From: an uncultured Lachnospiraceae bacterium
GTDB lineage: Bacteria > Bacillota > Clostridia > Lachnospirales > Lachnospiraceae
DNA length: 64,000 nt
Reading direction: 5' to 3'
Assembly (NCBI GenBank): GCA_910588845.1
Contig: CAJURU010000017.1
Location: 3,515-67,514 of the forward strand
Shown here: piece after piece, positions 17,396 to 27,591 of the stretch
Layout: the number at the start of each line of letters is the position of its first letter
Numbering within the stretch: the stretch's first letter is position 1
Program-made: the position numbers and the translations under genes
The notes under the pieces: generated by a model
What the model was told of the DNA's origin: nothing
Seen by the model: only the letters and a program-made list of their open reading frames with translations
Database searches by the model: none

Positions 17396-19186
17396 ATGAA
17401 AAAGAACAGGAAAGGTTTCAGACAGCGATATAGGAACTTGAGCTTTAGAAAGTTCTTCGGCGCCAGTTTATGCCTGTTTCTCTTTCCTGTTCTTGTATTG
17501 CAGATTGTCTATGTCAGGTTCAGTATTTCTGAAATGAACAAACGTGTCAATGAACAGATTTTTAATAATCTATTACAGGTTTCTGAAAAATTTACGTTAA
17601 AGCTTGAATCATACGAAGATACAGTCTATCAAATCTATTCAGATAAAGAGATTATTCGCAATCTTGAACAATACCAGGGGGCAGATGAAGCAAAAAAGGC
17701 GTACTTATTTTACCTGTTAAATGAAAGGCTGAAACAGTTTGTAGAGAGTAGAAAAGGAATTCGCTGTATCAGTTTAATTTGTCCGACCGGAGAGAGCGTC
17801 ACTTATGATACGCAGAGTGGTTCTGCGTTGGATAATATCTGGCGTGATTATGAGGACCTTCGCTTAACCGTACCATATCAGGAGACGCTTGATAAGAGCG
17901 AGGTTGTTTTAATTCCTACACAAAATATATCTACTGGAGGGAGCATAGAATCATTGTTTTTCCTGGGCAAAGAATTGTACGATACGGAAAATTTGGAACA
18001 GGGCTTAGTTGCGATTCTCACGATCGGTATTGAACAGGAGGAGCTGGACAATATTTGCAATGTAACACAGCAGACAGATAACCCGAGTATCAATTTTATC
18101 ACGGATAATTACGGGTATGTGTGTTCGTTTCCGGACATCAGCCAAATGGGAAAGAAAATGACGGATCAGGAAGACGTATTGGAATTCATACAATCCCAAA
18201 ATATGTTTGAAGGCAAGAACCTTTGCAGCAATTGGTATCAAGATGATGAGACCGGTTGGATTTTCCACAATGTGTACGATCAGGATAATATGATGCACGA
18301 TATCAATGTACTTCAGGGTATCTATTGGATTTTGCTGGCAGCGGACGTTCTGGCAGTCCTATTGTTCCTCAATTCAACGAACCGCTATTACGTTGATTAT
18401 TTAAAGAAAATTATAGAAGGAATCCGTCAGGTGAACGAGGGCAATCTTGATGTCCGTCTTGTGGTGGACAGGCAGAATGAATTAGGGCAGATTGGAGAAA
18501 ATTTTAACCATATGGTGGACCGGGTAAGGACATTGATTGAGGAGGTTGAGGAGATTTCCAAGAAAAAGAACCAGGCGGAAATTAAGGCTTTAGAATCTCA
18601 AATTAATCCTCATTTTCTCTATAATACCTTAGACGCCATAAACTGGATGGCGGTCAGGAACAATGAATTTGAAATCAGCAAAATGATTAGTAATCTTGGT
18701 TCCATCCTCCGTTACAGTACGAACCAGAGCAATGAACAGATAGATATTGTGGGTGCAGAAGAATGGCTCAAGTCTTATGTGTCTCTGTATCAGCTTCGAT
18801 ATGGCCATTCTTTTGACTTTAAAATATATGTGGAAGATGAGGTCAGACATATTAAAATCTATAAGCTTCTCATTCAGCCTATTGTGGAAAATGCCATTAT
18901 CCATGGGTTGAAAGATATGCAAGGCGGGATGTTGTGTGTGGATATCGGCCTGGCAGAACAGCCTGGAAAAATTCATGTGATTGTGGAGGACAACGGAGCC
19001 GGGATGGATAAAGATAAGGTTGATTTTTATAACCAAAAAGACGGAGAGTGGAGCCATTCTCAGAGAATCGGTCTGACAAATGTGTTTGAACGCATTCAGT
19101 TATATTATGGGGAAAAGGGAGATTGGCATATCAGCAGTATGGAGGGATTGGGAACTATCATTGAACTTATCCTGCCAATTTCCTGA
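17396..19186 (+). CDS. YesM-type sensor histidine kinase
   Basis: A 596-residue membrane kinase of the LytS/YesM class. It has one membrane segment near the N-terminus (about 23-45), an extracellular sensing domain (about 45-310), a second membrane segment (about 310-330) and a HAMP linker (VNEGNLDVRL). The His_kinase domain carries the phosphoacceptor in QINPHFLYNTLDAINW (His406), and the HATPase domain shows VENAIIHGLK and VEDNGAGMD. Such kinases usually sense extracellular saccharides and pair with AraC-type regulators. The paired regulator gene follows 41 bp downstream, and a solute-binding lipoprotein closes the group. It probably controls the surrounding arabinofuranosidase genes; that target is inferred from position. 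Confidence 0.93.
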   Translation: MKKNRKGFRQRYRNLSFRKFFGASLCLFLFPVLVLQIVYVRFSISEMNKRVNEQIFNNLLQVSEKFTLKLESYEDTVYQIYSDKEIIRNLEQYQGADEAKKAYLFYLLNERLKQFVESRKGIRCISLICPTGESVTYDTQSGSALDNIWRDYEDLRLTVPYQETLDKSEVVLIPTQNISTGGSIESLFFLGKELYDTENLEQGLVAILTIGIEQEELDNICNVTQQTDNPSINFITDNYGYVCSFPDISQMGKKMTDQEDVLEFIQSQNMFEGKNLCSNWYQDDETGWIFHNVYDQDNMMHDINVLQGIYWILLAADVLAVLLFLNSTNRYYVDYLKKIIEGIRQVNEGNLDVRLVVDRQNELGQIGENFNHMVDRVRTLIEEVEEISKKKNQAEIKALESQINPHFLYNTLDAINWMAVRNNEFEISKMISNLGSILRYSTNQSNEQIDIVGAEEWLKSYVSLYQLRYGHSFDFKIYVEDEVRHIKIYKLLIQPIVENAIIHGLKDMQGGMLCVDIGLAEQPGKIHVIVEDNGAGMDKDKVDFYNQKDGEWSHSQRIGLTNVFERIQLYYGEKGDWHISSMEGLGTIIELILPIS

Positions 19187-19227
19187 TGAGGGGATATGAT
19201 GAAAATTATACAAGAAAAGGTGATGGA

Positions 19228-20736
19228 ATGAGGATTGTAATTGTAGAGGATGAAATTGCAATTCGCGATGGATTGGAGAAAATGATAAGCGCCGCCACAG
19301 AGCATACGGTAATCGGCGCCTGTAAAAATGCCATGGAGGGGATTGCTTTTATCAAAGAGAATCATCCGGATCTTGTAATCACAGATATCCGCATGCATGG
19401 TATGGACGGACTTGAGATGTTAGAAAACCTCAAAGAACAGGGAGTGGAGATTTATAGTATTATTATCAGCGGATATGCGGAATTTGAATATGCGAAAAGG
19501 GCGTTGAGCGTCGGCGCGCAAGAATATCTGTTAAAACCGGTTTCTGTGGACGCATTGCAGGAAACATTAGAGCGGATTGAGAACAAACATATCGAGAGTA
19601 AATTCCAATTTGTCAAAAAACCGGAAAATTATGCGCGGGAATATTTCTTTGGCACAAAGGAAGAACAATCTGAAGCGGCAAAGGCCTTAAAAAATATATT
19701 CAAAGAGGAAATGGGCAAGATATACGGTATTATAGCCTGCTATTTTGGAAACCTCAAGAAGGATGATATCAAAGAGATGGAATACCGTTTGCGCAGTATT
19801 AAACGCCAATTCCGGGAATTGGAATTTCTCGATGCCTGGGAGGAACGCATCAGTCTTAGAATTTTAATCTTTAAGGGCCAAAGAAAAGAAATTTTATTAT
19901 TTGCAGATTCTTTTGATGAGATGGCAAGGTATGGATATCACAAAAAAGAGCGGGAAATTCCTTTGTGTATGGGTACTTGTGAGACAATGGAAGAGTGGAA
20001 AGATTGTTTTGAGACCGTACAGAAAGCCCTTCTCAGCTATTTTACAAAAGATAATTACGGCCTTTTGCGCACAGAGGAGTTTGTAGAGGAATCTACCAAA
20101 GAATTGGAGTACCCCATCCAGGCGGAACGCAGGATTCTTTTGGCTCTCGAGACCGGCAATTATCAGGAGATGAAAGCTGGCCTTGATGAATTCTTAGAGC
20201 AGACGATTTCGGAGGAGCATGGGGCGGAGGAGATTCGTTATGGGGCGGTGAAACTGATAACCAGGATGATGGATGTCGCCAAGGAAATCAACCGCAAAGC
20301 GTATGAGAGCCTTCAGGAAAAGGATTACTTAAAAGGCGTGCTCACAGCGTATACGAGGACGGAAATGTATGAAATCCTCATGAAATATGGAGATGAAATC
20401 TGTGACAGGCGGATGAAGGAAGGTATCAGTAATTATACGATTAACCGTACTCTGGAATATATCAGAATACATTATAAGGAAGGTATCAGCCTGGAGAAAA
20501 CAGCTGAGGTATTGAATATTACGCCTGAGTATTTGAGTATGTTATTTAAGCGTGAAATGGGCATGAATTTTTCTGTATTTCTGAAAAAATTTCGTATCAG
20601 CCACGCCAAACGGCTGTTGAAGACGACAGATATGAAAATCTATGAAGTTGCCCAGGAATGCGGTTACAGTAATTCTAACTATTTCACTAAAGTATTTAAG
20701 GAGGTAACAGGAATTTCACCGGCAGAATACCGGTAA
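19228..20736 (+). CDS. YesN-type response regulator with AraC DNA-binding domain
   Basis: A 502-residue regulator, the partner of the kinase just upstream. The receiver domain (about 1-120) has the acceptor Asp53 in DLVITDIRMHG and the LLKP signature Lys. A helical middle region follows, and the C-terminus (about 400-502) is an AraC/XylS double helix-turn-helix ending YSNSNYFTKVFKEVTGISP. The frame is open from 19186, but the ATG at 19228 is chosen because AAAGGTGA precedes it and the receiver starts immediately (RIVIVEDE). It overlaps nothing and is 14 bp from the solute-binding protein gene. It should activate carbohydrate-use genes; the duplicated box upstream of 29058 and 32761 is a candidate target. 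Confidence 0.93.
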   Translation: MRIVIVEDEIAIRDGLEKMISAATEHTVIGACKNAMEGIAFIKENHPDLVITDIRMHGMDGLEMLENLKEQGVEIYSIIISGYAEFEYAKRALSVGAQEYLLKPVSVDALQETLERIENKHIESKFQFVKKPENYAREYFFGTKEEQSEAAKALKNIFKEEMGKIYGIIACYFGNLKKDDIKEMEYRLRSIKRQFRELEFLDAWEERISLRILIFKGQRKEILLFADSFDEMARYGYHKKEREIPLCMGTCETMEEWKDCFETVQKALLSYFTKDNYGLLRTEEFVEESTKELEYPIQAERRILLALETGNYQEMKAGLDEFLEQTISEEHGAEEIRYGAVKLITRMMDVAKEINRKAYESLQEKDYLKGVLTAYTRTEMYEILMKYGDEICDRRMKEGISNYTINRTLEYIRIHYKEGISLEKTAEVLNITPEYLSMLFKREMGMNFSVFLKKFRISHAKRLLKTTDMKIYEVAQECGYSNSNYFTKVFKEVTGISPAEYR

Positions 20737-20750
20737 ATGAGGCAGGGTTT

Positions 20751-21983
20751 ATGAAGAAGAGAACGATATGCAGGCTGATTATGCTGCTTTTTATGATGGG
20801 CATAATGGGATGCGGCGTTAAATCAGATGAGGATTTAGCAGATACAGAAGCAGAGAAAAATGCCAAACGCCAGGAGCTGATTCTTTGGACTTATTATGAG
20901 ACGGAAGCGCAGAAAAAAGGCTTAGATAAACTGGTGGCCGGGTTTAATGAAGCACAACAGCAATATAAAATTTCCTGGGAGTATGTGCCCATGGCGGATT
21001 TTATCCGAACGTTGTCTTTTTTACAGTCCGGGGAAAGTTTGCCGGATTTAGTGTTGGCGGACAATCCCGATATAGGAAGCTTGATTAAGCTGGGGATGCT
21101 TGCAGATATAACAGATTATCTAAAAGAAACAATTTTGGCGGAGGAATATTATGGGGAAGTATGGAAATCTGTAGAAAACAGGGAACGTTATTATGGCGTG
21201 CCTTTTTGCTGCAACAATACGGCTATCATTTATAATAAACGGATATTCCGTGAAAAAGACCTGGAAATTCCCACTACATGGGATGCATTTAAGCAGGCAG
21301 CGGCCGCTCTGACAAAAGAGGGAAGCCGCTATGGGTTCGCTATGTCCGCAGTCAGCGGTGAACAGGGAGCTTTTCAGTTGATGCCCTGGATGCTGGCGGC
21401 AGGCGCGGGTCCTGATCATATGGCGGACAACGGATGTAAGGAAGTTTTTTTTCTGATAGACGGCCTTTTGAAAAACAAATATATGCCCAATGACTGTCTG
21501 AACTGGTCGCAGAATGATTTGACGAGAAGTTTCGTGGAAGGAAGGACTGCCATGATTGAGAACGGTCCCTGGGCTATGGCGGAACTTGAGGAATCCGGGA
21601 TGGAATTTGGGGTATTTGAATTTCCCGCCCATACTTCTCAGGGAGTTGTCATAGGCGGAGAAGTGTTGGCGGCAGTCAAAGGCAAAAATGTGGAGGGAGC
21701 AGTATCATTCATCAATTATTATAATAAGAAAGAGGTTATGGAGGATATCTGCCAGATTACCAGAAATATTCCTCCTAAGGTGGAGCTTGCGGAGACGTTT
21801 GGCCAAAAAAATCCACAGTATCAGGTATTTGTCAGTCAGATGGAAGACGGAATCAGCAGGAAATCTATTAAAGACTGGAAAAAAGTATGCAACGCTCTTT
21901 CTGACAGCCTCAATAAAATGTTTGGCAGCGGAGAGAGCGTTGAAGAAATATGGCTGCAATACGTCAAAGATATAGAGCGGTAA
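20751..21983 (+). CDS. Extracellular sugar-binding lipoprotein (ABC SBP type 1), orphan
   Basis: A 410-residue lipoprotein with a lipobox ending at Cys21 (GIMGC). The mature part is a family 1 extracellular solute-binding protein (ELILWTYYETEAQKKGLDKL..., then ENGPWAMAEL and MIENG-type features), as used for oligosaccharide capture. It is 14 bp after the AraC-type regulator gene in the same operon. No permease or ATPase gene for an importer is present in the window, so it may either pair with a distant transporter or act as a ligand-binding partner of the sensor kinase. The fold is firm; the partner is unknown. Confidence 0.9.
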   Translation: MKKRTICRLIMLLFMMGIMGCGVKSDEDLADTEAEKNAKRQELILWTYYETEAQKKGLDKLVAGFNEAQQQYKISWEYVPMADFIRTLSFLQSGESLPDLVLADNPDIGSLIKLGMLADITDYLKETILAEEYYGEVWKSVENRERYYGVPFCCNNTAIIYNKRIFREKDLEIPTTWDAFKQAAAALTKEGSRYGFAMSAVSGEQGAFQLMPWMLAAGAGPDHMADNGCKEVFFLIDGLLKNKYMPNDCLNWSQNDLTRSFVEGRTAMIENGPWAMAELEESGMEFGVFEFPAHTSQGVVIGGEVLAAVKGKNVEGAVSFINYYNKKEVMEDICQITRNIPPKVELAETFGQKNPQYQVFVSQMEDGISRKSIKDWKKVCNALSDSLNKMFGSGESVEEIWLQYVKDIER

Positions 21984-22063
21984 CAAAATGGTTTAAAATA
22001 TGAGAGGAACCATAAATAATTATCATGTGAAAATTCTCCTTTGGCAAATATAATTTGCATACA

Positions 22064-22255
22064 GGGGCTGTGGCACTAATATAGTTACTTGCTCAAAAAG
22101 TCTTGCCGCATATGCGGCAAAGACAGAATGCACAAAAATTATTCTGGGAAGCTAGCTTCCCAAGATAATTTTTGTGCATGTTGTTTCCATTGTTTTGCAA
22201 TGGAAACCTTTTGAACAGATATATAGCTTGTAATTTATGTTAGTGCGACAGCCCC
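22064..22255. mobile_element. 192-bp MITE-like element bounded by 20-bp inverted repeats
   Basis: The left end GGGGCTGTGGCACTAATATA (22064-22083) is the inverted copy, with 18 of 20 positions matching, of the right end at 22236-22255. The segment has no gene; it contains a 126-bp three-hairpin repeat and lies in the leader of the GH146-like gene at 22294. The ends resemble insertion sequence termini, but the family cannot be assigned. Confidence 0.6.
22091..22216 (-). repeat. 126-bp three-hairpin repeat, copy 1
   Basis: Its reverse complement matches 49646-49771 at 117 of 126 positions. Outer arms (GCTCAAAAAGT and ACCTTTTGAAC, 9 of 11 paired) enclose three hairpins: TTGCCGC-ATAT-GCGGCAA, a near-perfect 52-bp palindrome centred on GGGAAGCTAGCTTCCC, and GTTTCCATTG/CAATGGAAAC. 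It sits between a possible promoter and the coding start at 22294. Confidence 0.88.
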
Positions 22256-22293
22256 CAAAAGAAAAACTCGCGAGAGAAGAAGGAGGATATCAA

Positions 22294-25200
22294 ATGAGGA
22301 AAAGAAGACGGCTTTTTCAAAAATTGCTGGCGTCAATTCTGTCATTAGCGCTGGTTCTTACAGGTGTGATTCCGCAGGGAATGTCATCCGTACAGGCGGC
22401 AGGCGAGACAGAAGACGGGCTGATTCTGTATTACAATTTTGATTTGCAGAACAGTTTTTCGACAGAGATCAGCGATCTTTCCGGCAATAAAAATGCCGGG
22501 CACTTAAAGAGGATAGGAGGCGCCCCGGAGGGCAACTATACGATTGACGACGTTAATATATACGGCAAACCGGTCAAGGCGTTAAACCTGCCGGGCGGCG
22601 AGGACGGTACATATCTGCAATTGCCCGATGGGATTTTAAAATATTGCGATGCAGTTACCATCAGTATGTGGGTAAAATTGTCGACAAATACCGGTTATCA
22701 GAGGATTTGGGATTTTGGTTCTGATACCACAAAGTATATGTATCTTTTGTCAGACGGTGGAAATGAGGGCCATGAAGGTTATGCCGCTGCTATCACGAAC
22801 GATGGCTGGGGCAATGAGGTGGGCGTATCAAAGGGTGTGGACAGCAATATTGATAAGAACCGCTGGGTATTAACTACCGTGGTAATGGACGGTACAAACA
22901 TGACTCTGTACGAGAATGGACAGAAGATCAAGGATACTGTTGACACAAAACTTACAGTGAAAAGTCTGGGAAATACCACTGGTAATTATATTGCTTACGG
23001 ACAGTTTGGGAATCCCCCCACGAAAGGTCAGTTTGCAGAGGTTAAGATTTACAATAAGGCCCTGACAGCGGCAGAAATCCAGGCAATGTACGATGTGGAT
23101 GACGCCGGTATTGTTTCTGCGGACAATGGGGATTTGGATTTGGGAGATACTTCTGCTGTGACAGAAGATATCGAGCTTCCCACAAAGGGTATCAACGGTT
23201 CCGATATCGCATGGACCAGCCAGAACTCTGCGATCCAGATTCAGACAACGGGCGGAAAGACAATTGGCAAAGTCACCAGGCCGGGTAAGGGCGCTTCAGA
23301 TGCAGTGGGAACGCTTACGGCGGCCATCAGCAAGGGTCAGGCCAATGTAACAAAGACATTCGATGTGACAGTCCTTGCGCAGTATACCGATCAGCAGATT
23401 GCAGACAAGGATGCTGCTGAGATTAGAAAGAATATGGGAGATTTGTCTGCTGTAACGGCAGATATTGTGCTTCCTGCAAGCGGAAGTTTAGGCTCCGTCG
23501 TTCAGTGGGCGAGCACAAACCCTGCGATTAAAATTGAAAACGGCGTGGCGAAAGTTACGAGGCCGGAAATTGGCGCTGAAAATGCAAGCGGAAAATTGAC
23601 GGCAACCGTTTCCTATAATGAGGCGACTGCCAAAGTAGAACTTGACGTCAATGTACTGGCGTTCCGTGAGGCAGTTACCATTAAGACAGTCGAAGAAATC
23701 AATGTAACTACTTTGAAAGGCAAAAGCCCTTCTCTGCCGAATCATGTAAAGGTAACTTACACCGATAATACTACCGGTAAGGAGAAGGTAACATGGCCGA
23801 CAGCGATTGAGTCCAGCAAATACAATACAGTGGGTAATTTTGAGGTTGAGGGCTCGATTGTAGACGCAAAGCCGTCAAAAAAGGTAACGGCTAAGGTCAG
23901 CGTGGTAGATCAGGATGAAGTTGCCAAAGAGGTAGTTTCTGAAACGTTTGATTTAAGTGATATTACACTCGACAAGATTGGTGATAATGGTTCCATTCTC
24001 ACGCAGAACAGAGACCGGGATATCGCCTATCTTAAATTGCTGGATAACAAGCGTATGCTTTACAATTTCTACAAAACATTTGGCAAGACGGCAGAGATTG
24101 AAGGCGTGCAGCCTTTAGGCGGATGGGATGAACCCAGCGGATTGCTGCGCGGGCATTCTACCGGACATTATATGTCTGCATTAGCGCTTGCTTATGCATC
24201 AACAGGCGATGAAGAGCTGAACAATAAATTAAAAGAGATGATTCATGAGCTGCGGGAACTGCAAAAATTATCTAAGGGCCAGGCCAAGGATTTCGTATCT
24301 CTGGGTTCTGCGCAGTCGAAGTGGAGCAAGGATCCCAATGAGTGGGGCGAAGGTTTTATCAGCGCATATTCGCCGAACCAGTTTGCAGAATTGGAAAAAT
24401 ACACGCCTTATGGCGGAGACGACGGAATTTGGGCGCCGTATTATACATTGCACAAATTGATAGCGGGTTTCCTTGACGCTTACACTTATACTGGAAATAC
24501 AGAAGCGTTAGAGGCGGCGAAAGCGCTTGGCAAATGGACGCATAACCGTCTGAGCGCATGCGGCCAGGAAAAGCTTACAAAGATGTGGGCGATGTATATT
24601 GCGGGTGAATTTGGCGGATTCAACGAATCCATGGCGCAGCTTTATATCTATGCCAAAGCAGATAACGATCCCGATGCAGATATTTATTTAGAGGGCGCGA
24701 AATTATTTGATAACACGGAATTTTTTAACAGTCTGGCAGCGAATGTAGACAGTATTCAGAAAAAACATGCGAACCAGCATATCCCTCAGATCATCGGCGC
24801 TATGGAAATTTATGAGGCGACTGTGGCGAAGGGAAGCCCGGAAGTGAAATATTATGACATAGCAGAGAATTTCTGGCAGATGGTAGTCTCCCGCTATGCT
24901 TACTCCATCGGCGGCGTGGGCACGGGTGAGAAATTTACAGACCCCTACCAGCAGGCAAATAGTATCTCTGGAAACAGCAACTGCGAGACTTGTGCGGCTT
25001 ACAATATGCTCAAGCTTACGAAGATGCTCAACAATTACAACCCGGAGAATGCAGAATATATGGATTATTATGAGCGTACGCTCTACAACCAGATTCTCGC
25101 ATCCCAGACTCCCAACGTTACCGGCAATATGCATAATGGAACCACTTACATGCTGCCGATTGGACCGGGAGCAAGAAGAAGTTTCGGCGGCGATTACGAT

Positions 25201-27558
25201 GCTTTTACCTGCTGTCACGGCACAGGCATGGAGAATCATGTGAAATACCAGGAAGCCGCTTACGCGAAGACGGCAGACGCTTTGTATGTAGGATTGTATC
25301 TGCCTACAACCCTCACATGGACAGAAAAAGGCGTGAAGGTTGTACAGGAAACGGAATTCCCGTCAGAGACAACGAAACTGACTGTTTCCCAGATAGAAGG
25401 CAAGACAGCGCAGAGCTTTGACATGAAGCTGCGCGTTCCCTATTGGGCAACCAACGGATTTACCGTGAAGAAGAATGGCGTGAAAGTAGATGTGAATGCA
25501 GAAATCAGCAGTTATGTGACGGTTGAAGGCGTTCAGGCAGGCGACGTTATTGATGTTGAGATGCCGTGGACGCTGCACCTTGACAAGACCCCGGATAAGA
25601 TTGGTACTTCCACCGTGGCGAGCGTAATGTATGGACCTTTCGTTATGGCGGCAAAAGACAGCCGTACCGACTGGATCGTACTCAAATTGTCAGCAAATCT
25701 TCCGGATTCTATTCAGACAAGCACGAACGCAGCGAATGGGTTCCCCACGCTGACAGCAAACGGATATAACTTTGCGCCGATGTTTGCGCCTGAGTATGCA
25801 ACTTCCGCATACCATGCGTATTTCAAGGTATTTACCGTATCGGATGATGGAAATTATTACGATGTTGATGTGACGAATTACACACCGCAAAAAGGCAGCT
25901 TTGTTGTAGACGAGGTAGTGAAAGAGGGATCAGATTTGTTGATTACGGCACAACCCGAAGAGGGATATAAATTGCAGATGTTAGTAGTCAATGGTCAGAA
26001 AGTGCAAGCCGATGCGGATAACACTTATACGGCCAAGAATGTAACAGGTGATGTTACCATCGTGGGAAGCTTCTGCTCTGCAAATCCGCCGGCAGTAAAC
26101 CAGCAGAATTTGGAGTTTGCGGCGTCCGTAACGTCGGATTATACAGCTGGACATGAGAACCTCAATGGAATCAAGGCTGATTGGGAACCCACAAGGTCAA
26201 ATGACGGAACGATGAAGGGCTGGGGCAACTGGTCGCAGAACCCGGGCAGCGAGCATTATGTACAGTATATGTGGGATTCAGAAGTTACCATGGATCGCTT
26301 TGATATTTTCTGGTATGATGATGGCGGCGGAACCAGAGTTCCGGCAAGTTTAAAAATTATGTATATTGCCGGGGATGGAACCTGGAAAGAAGCAAACATG
26401 ACTTCCAAATTTGAAGATATCATTGCCATTGACAAGTACAATACCATCAATTTTGATCCGATTACGACGATTGCCGTTAAGTTGGTGATGACTGTGCACA
26501 AGGACGGCGCGGCAAATGGTATTTACCGCTGGAAAGTAAGTGGAAAAGTTCCAGCAGCGGCAGAAGACAAGGTTGTGCTGAAGGATGCTGTGGATGAGGC
26601 TATAAAAGCAGCAGGAAGTACGAACGACGGCAAGTATACCGCTGATAGCTGGAATAAGCTGCAAGCAGCTCTTGATAAGGCCAAAGAAGTGCAGGAAAGC
26701 CAGACGGCAACGAAAGCTGACGTAGACGCAGCGTTGGCGGCAGTGAAGGAAGCGATGAATGGTTTACAGCTTGTCAATCCTCCCACGGCGGCAGATAAGA
26801 CAGCTTTAAAAGCAGCTATAGATAAGGCTTCAGCTAAGGATAAGAAAAAATATACTGCCGATAGTTGGAAAAATTTGGAGTCAGCTCTTGACAAAGCGAA
26901 AAAAGTATATGATAATAAACTTGCGACAAAGGATGAAGTGACAACGGCTGCTAAAACATTGAACACAGCGATTGCCAATCTGAAAGAGCAGAGCGGAAGC
27001 GCTGGTACTGTGAAGCCTGCCACACCTTCCTCTGTCAAAGCATCATGGACTGGCAGCAAGAATATCAAGGTCACATGGAAGAAAGCAGCGAATGCACAGA
27101 AGTATATCGTATACCGCTCTTACAAGAAATCTTCCGGTTTCAAGAAGATTGCAACTGTGGCTAAGACTACTTATACAGACAAGAGTTCTACAGCAGGCAA
27201 GACAGCGTATTACAAGGTTGTTGCTACCAGAGGAACTGTGAAGAGTTCCTACAGCAAGGCGGCAAGCGCGTACAAGGTAAAGACGCCTGCGAAGGTCAAG
27301 GCTAAGGCCAAGAAGCGCACCATTACGGTAAGCTATGGCAAGGTAGCAAAAGCGAAAGGCTATGAGATTTACCGCTCTTCCAAGAAGAACGGAAAGTTTA
27401 AGAAAGTAGCTACCATCAAGAAAGCTAAGACGACGAAGAAGACTTTCAAGAAGATGAAGAAAGGCGCTTATTACTTTAAAGTGAGAGCATATCAGACTTC
27501 TGGAAAGAAAAAGATTTGCACCGCCTACAGTAAGACGGTGAAAGTAAAAGTCAGATAG
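22294..27558 (+). CDS. Secreted beta-L-arabinofuranosidase, GH127/GH146 clan, with LamG, sugar-binding and FIVAR modules
   Basis: A 1754-residue secreted enzyme. The frame is open from 22237, but the ATG at 22294 is chosen: AAGGAGG lies 7-8 bp upstream and the signal peptide (MRKRRRLFQKLL...) starts there. Modules in order are LamG (about 43-270), two degenerate Ig-like domains (275-456), a further Ig-like domain (458-541) and the catalytic region (about 548-1203). The metal site is NCETC with Glu898 and Cys900, and Cys973-Cys974 in FTCCHGTG. An InlB-like repeat, an F5/8-type galactose-binding-like domain with the FWYDDGGG motif (about 1268-1423), two FIVAR repeats and two Lys-rich FN3-like domains (1575-1754) follow. 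It is a paralogue of the 6430 enzyme and probably acts on beta-linked arabinofuranosides at the cell surface. A repeat element occupies its leader, and a terminator follows. Confidence 0.88.
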   Translation: MRKRRRLFQKLLASILSLALVLTGVIPQGMSSVQAAGETEDGLILYYNFDLQNSFSTEISDLSGNKNAGHLKRIGGAPEGNYTIDDVNIYGKPVKALNLPGGEDGTYLQLPDGILKYCDAVTISMWVKLSTNTGYQRIWDFGSDTTKYMYLLSDGGNEGHEGYAAAITNDGWGNEVGVSKGVDSNIDKNRWVLTTVVMDGTNMTLYENGQKIKDTVDTKLTVKSLGNTTGNYIAYGQFGNPPTKGQFAEVKIYNKALTAAEIQAMYDVDDAGIVSADNGDLDLGDTSAVTEDIELPTKGINGSDIAWTSQNSAIQIQTTGGKTIGKVTRPGKGASDAVGTLTAAISKGQANVTKTFDVTVLAQYTDQQIADKDAAEIRKNMGDLSAVTADIVLPASGSLGSVVQWASTNPAIKIENGVAKVTRPEIGAENASGKLTATVSYNEATAKVELDVNVLAFREAVTIKTVEEINVTTLKGKSPSLPNHVKVTYTDNTTGKEKVTWPTAIESSKYNTVGNFEVEGSIVDAKPSKKVTAKVSVVDQDEVAKEVVSETFDLSDITLDKIGDNGSILTQNRDRDIAYLKLLDNKRMLYNFYKTFGKTAEIEGVQPLGGWDEPSGLLRGHSTGHYMSALALAYASTGDEELNNKLKEMIHELRELQKLSKGQAKDFVSLGSAQSKWSKDPNEWGEGFISAYSPNQFAELEKYTPYGGDDGIWAPYYTLHKLIAGFLDAYTYTGNTEALEAAKALGKWTHNRLSACGQEKLTKMWAMYIAGEFGGFNESMAQLYIYAKADNDPDADIYLEGAKLFDNTEFFNSLAANVDSIQKKHANQHIPQIIGAMEIYEATVAKGSPEVKYYDIAENFWQMVVSRYAYSIGGVGTGEKFTDPYQQANSISGNSNCETCAAYNMLKLTKMLNNYNPENAEYMDYYERTLYNQILASQTPNVTGNMHNGTTYMLPIGPGARRSFGGDYDAFTCCHGTGMENHVKYQEAAYAKTADALYVGLYLPTTLTWTEKGVKVVQETEFPSETTKLTVSQIEGKTAQSFDMKLRVPYWATNGFTVKKNGVKVDVNAEISSYVTVEGVQAGDVIDVEMPWTLHLDKTPDKIGTSTVASVMYGPFVMAAKDSRTDWIVLKLSANLPDSIQTSTNAANGFPTLTANGYNFAPMFAPEYATSAYHAYFKVFTVSDDGNYYDVDVTNYTPQKGSFVVDEVVKEGSDLLITAQPEEGYKLQMLVVNGQKVQADADNTYTAKNVTGDVTIVGSFCSANPPAVNQQNLEFAASVTSDYTAGHENLNGIKADWEPTRSNDGTMKGWGNWSQNPGSEHYVQYMWDSEVTMDRFDIFWYDDGGGTRVPASLKIMYIAGDGTWKEANMTSKFEDIIAIDKYNTINFDPITTIAVKLVMTVHKDGAANGIYRWKVSGKVPAAAEDKVVLKDAVDEAIKAAGSTNDGKYTADSWNKLQAALDKAKEVQESQTATKADVDAALAAVKEAMNGLQLVNPPTAADKTALKAAIDKASAKDKKKYTADSWKNLESALDKAKKVYDNKLATKDEVTTAAKTLNTAIANLKEQSGSAGTVKPATPSSVKASWTGSKNIKVTWKKAANAQKYIVYRSYKKSSGFKKIATVAKTTYTDKSSTAGKTAYYKVVATRGTVKSSYSKAASAYKVKTPAKVKAKAKKRTITVSYGKVAKAKGYEIYRSSKKNGKFKKVATIKKAKTTKKTFKKMKKGAYYFKVRAYQTSGKKKICTAYSKTVKVKVR

Positions 27559-27591
27559 GTTATATTTGTATATCCCTTCTTTATAAACATG

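Noticed and set aside
22091..22216. Cloverleaf-like fold considered as a tRNA or tRNA-like gene
   Set aside because: Arm lengths are far from tRNA (the middle hairpin is 52 bp), and no T-loop, anticodon arm or CCA-type acceptor pattern is seen.
24703..25239. Antisense 178-codon frame opposite the GH146-like catalytic region
   Set aside because: It is a shadow of the conserved enzyme frame, Cys/His-rich only because of the antisense of that frame.
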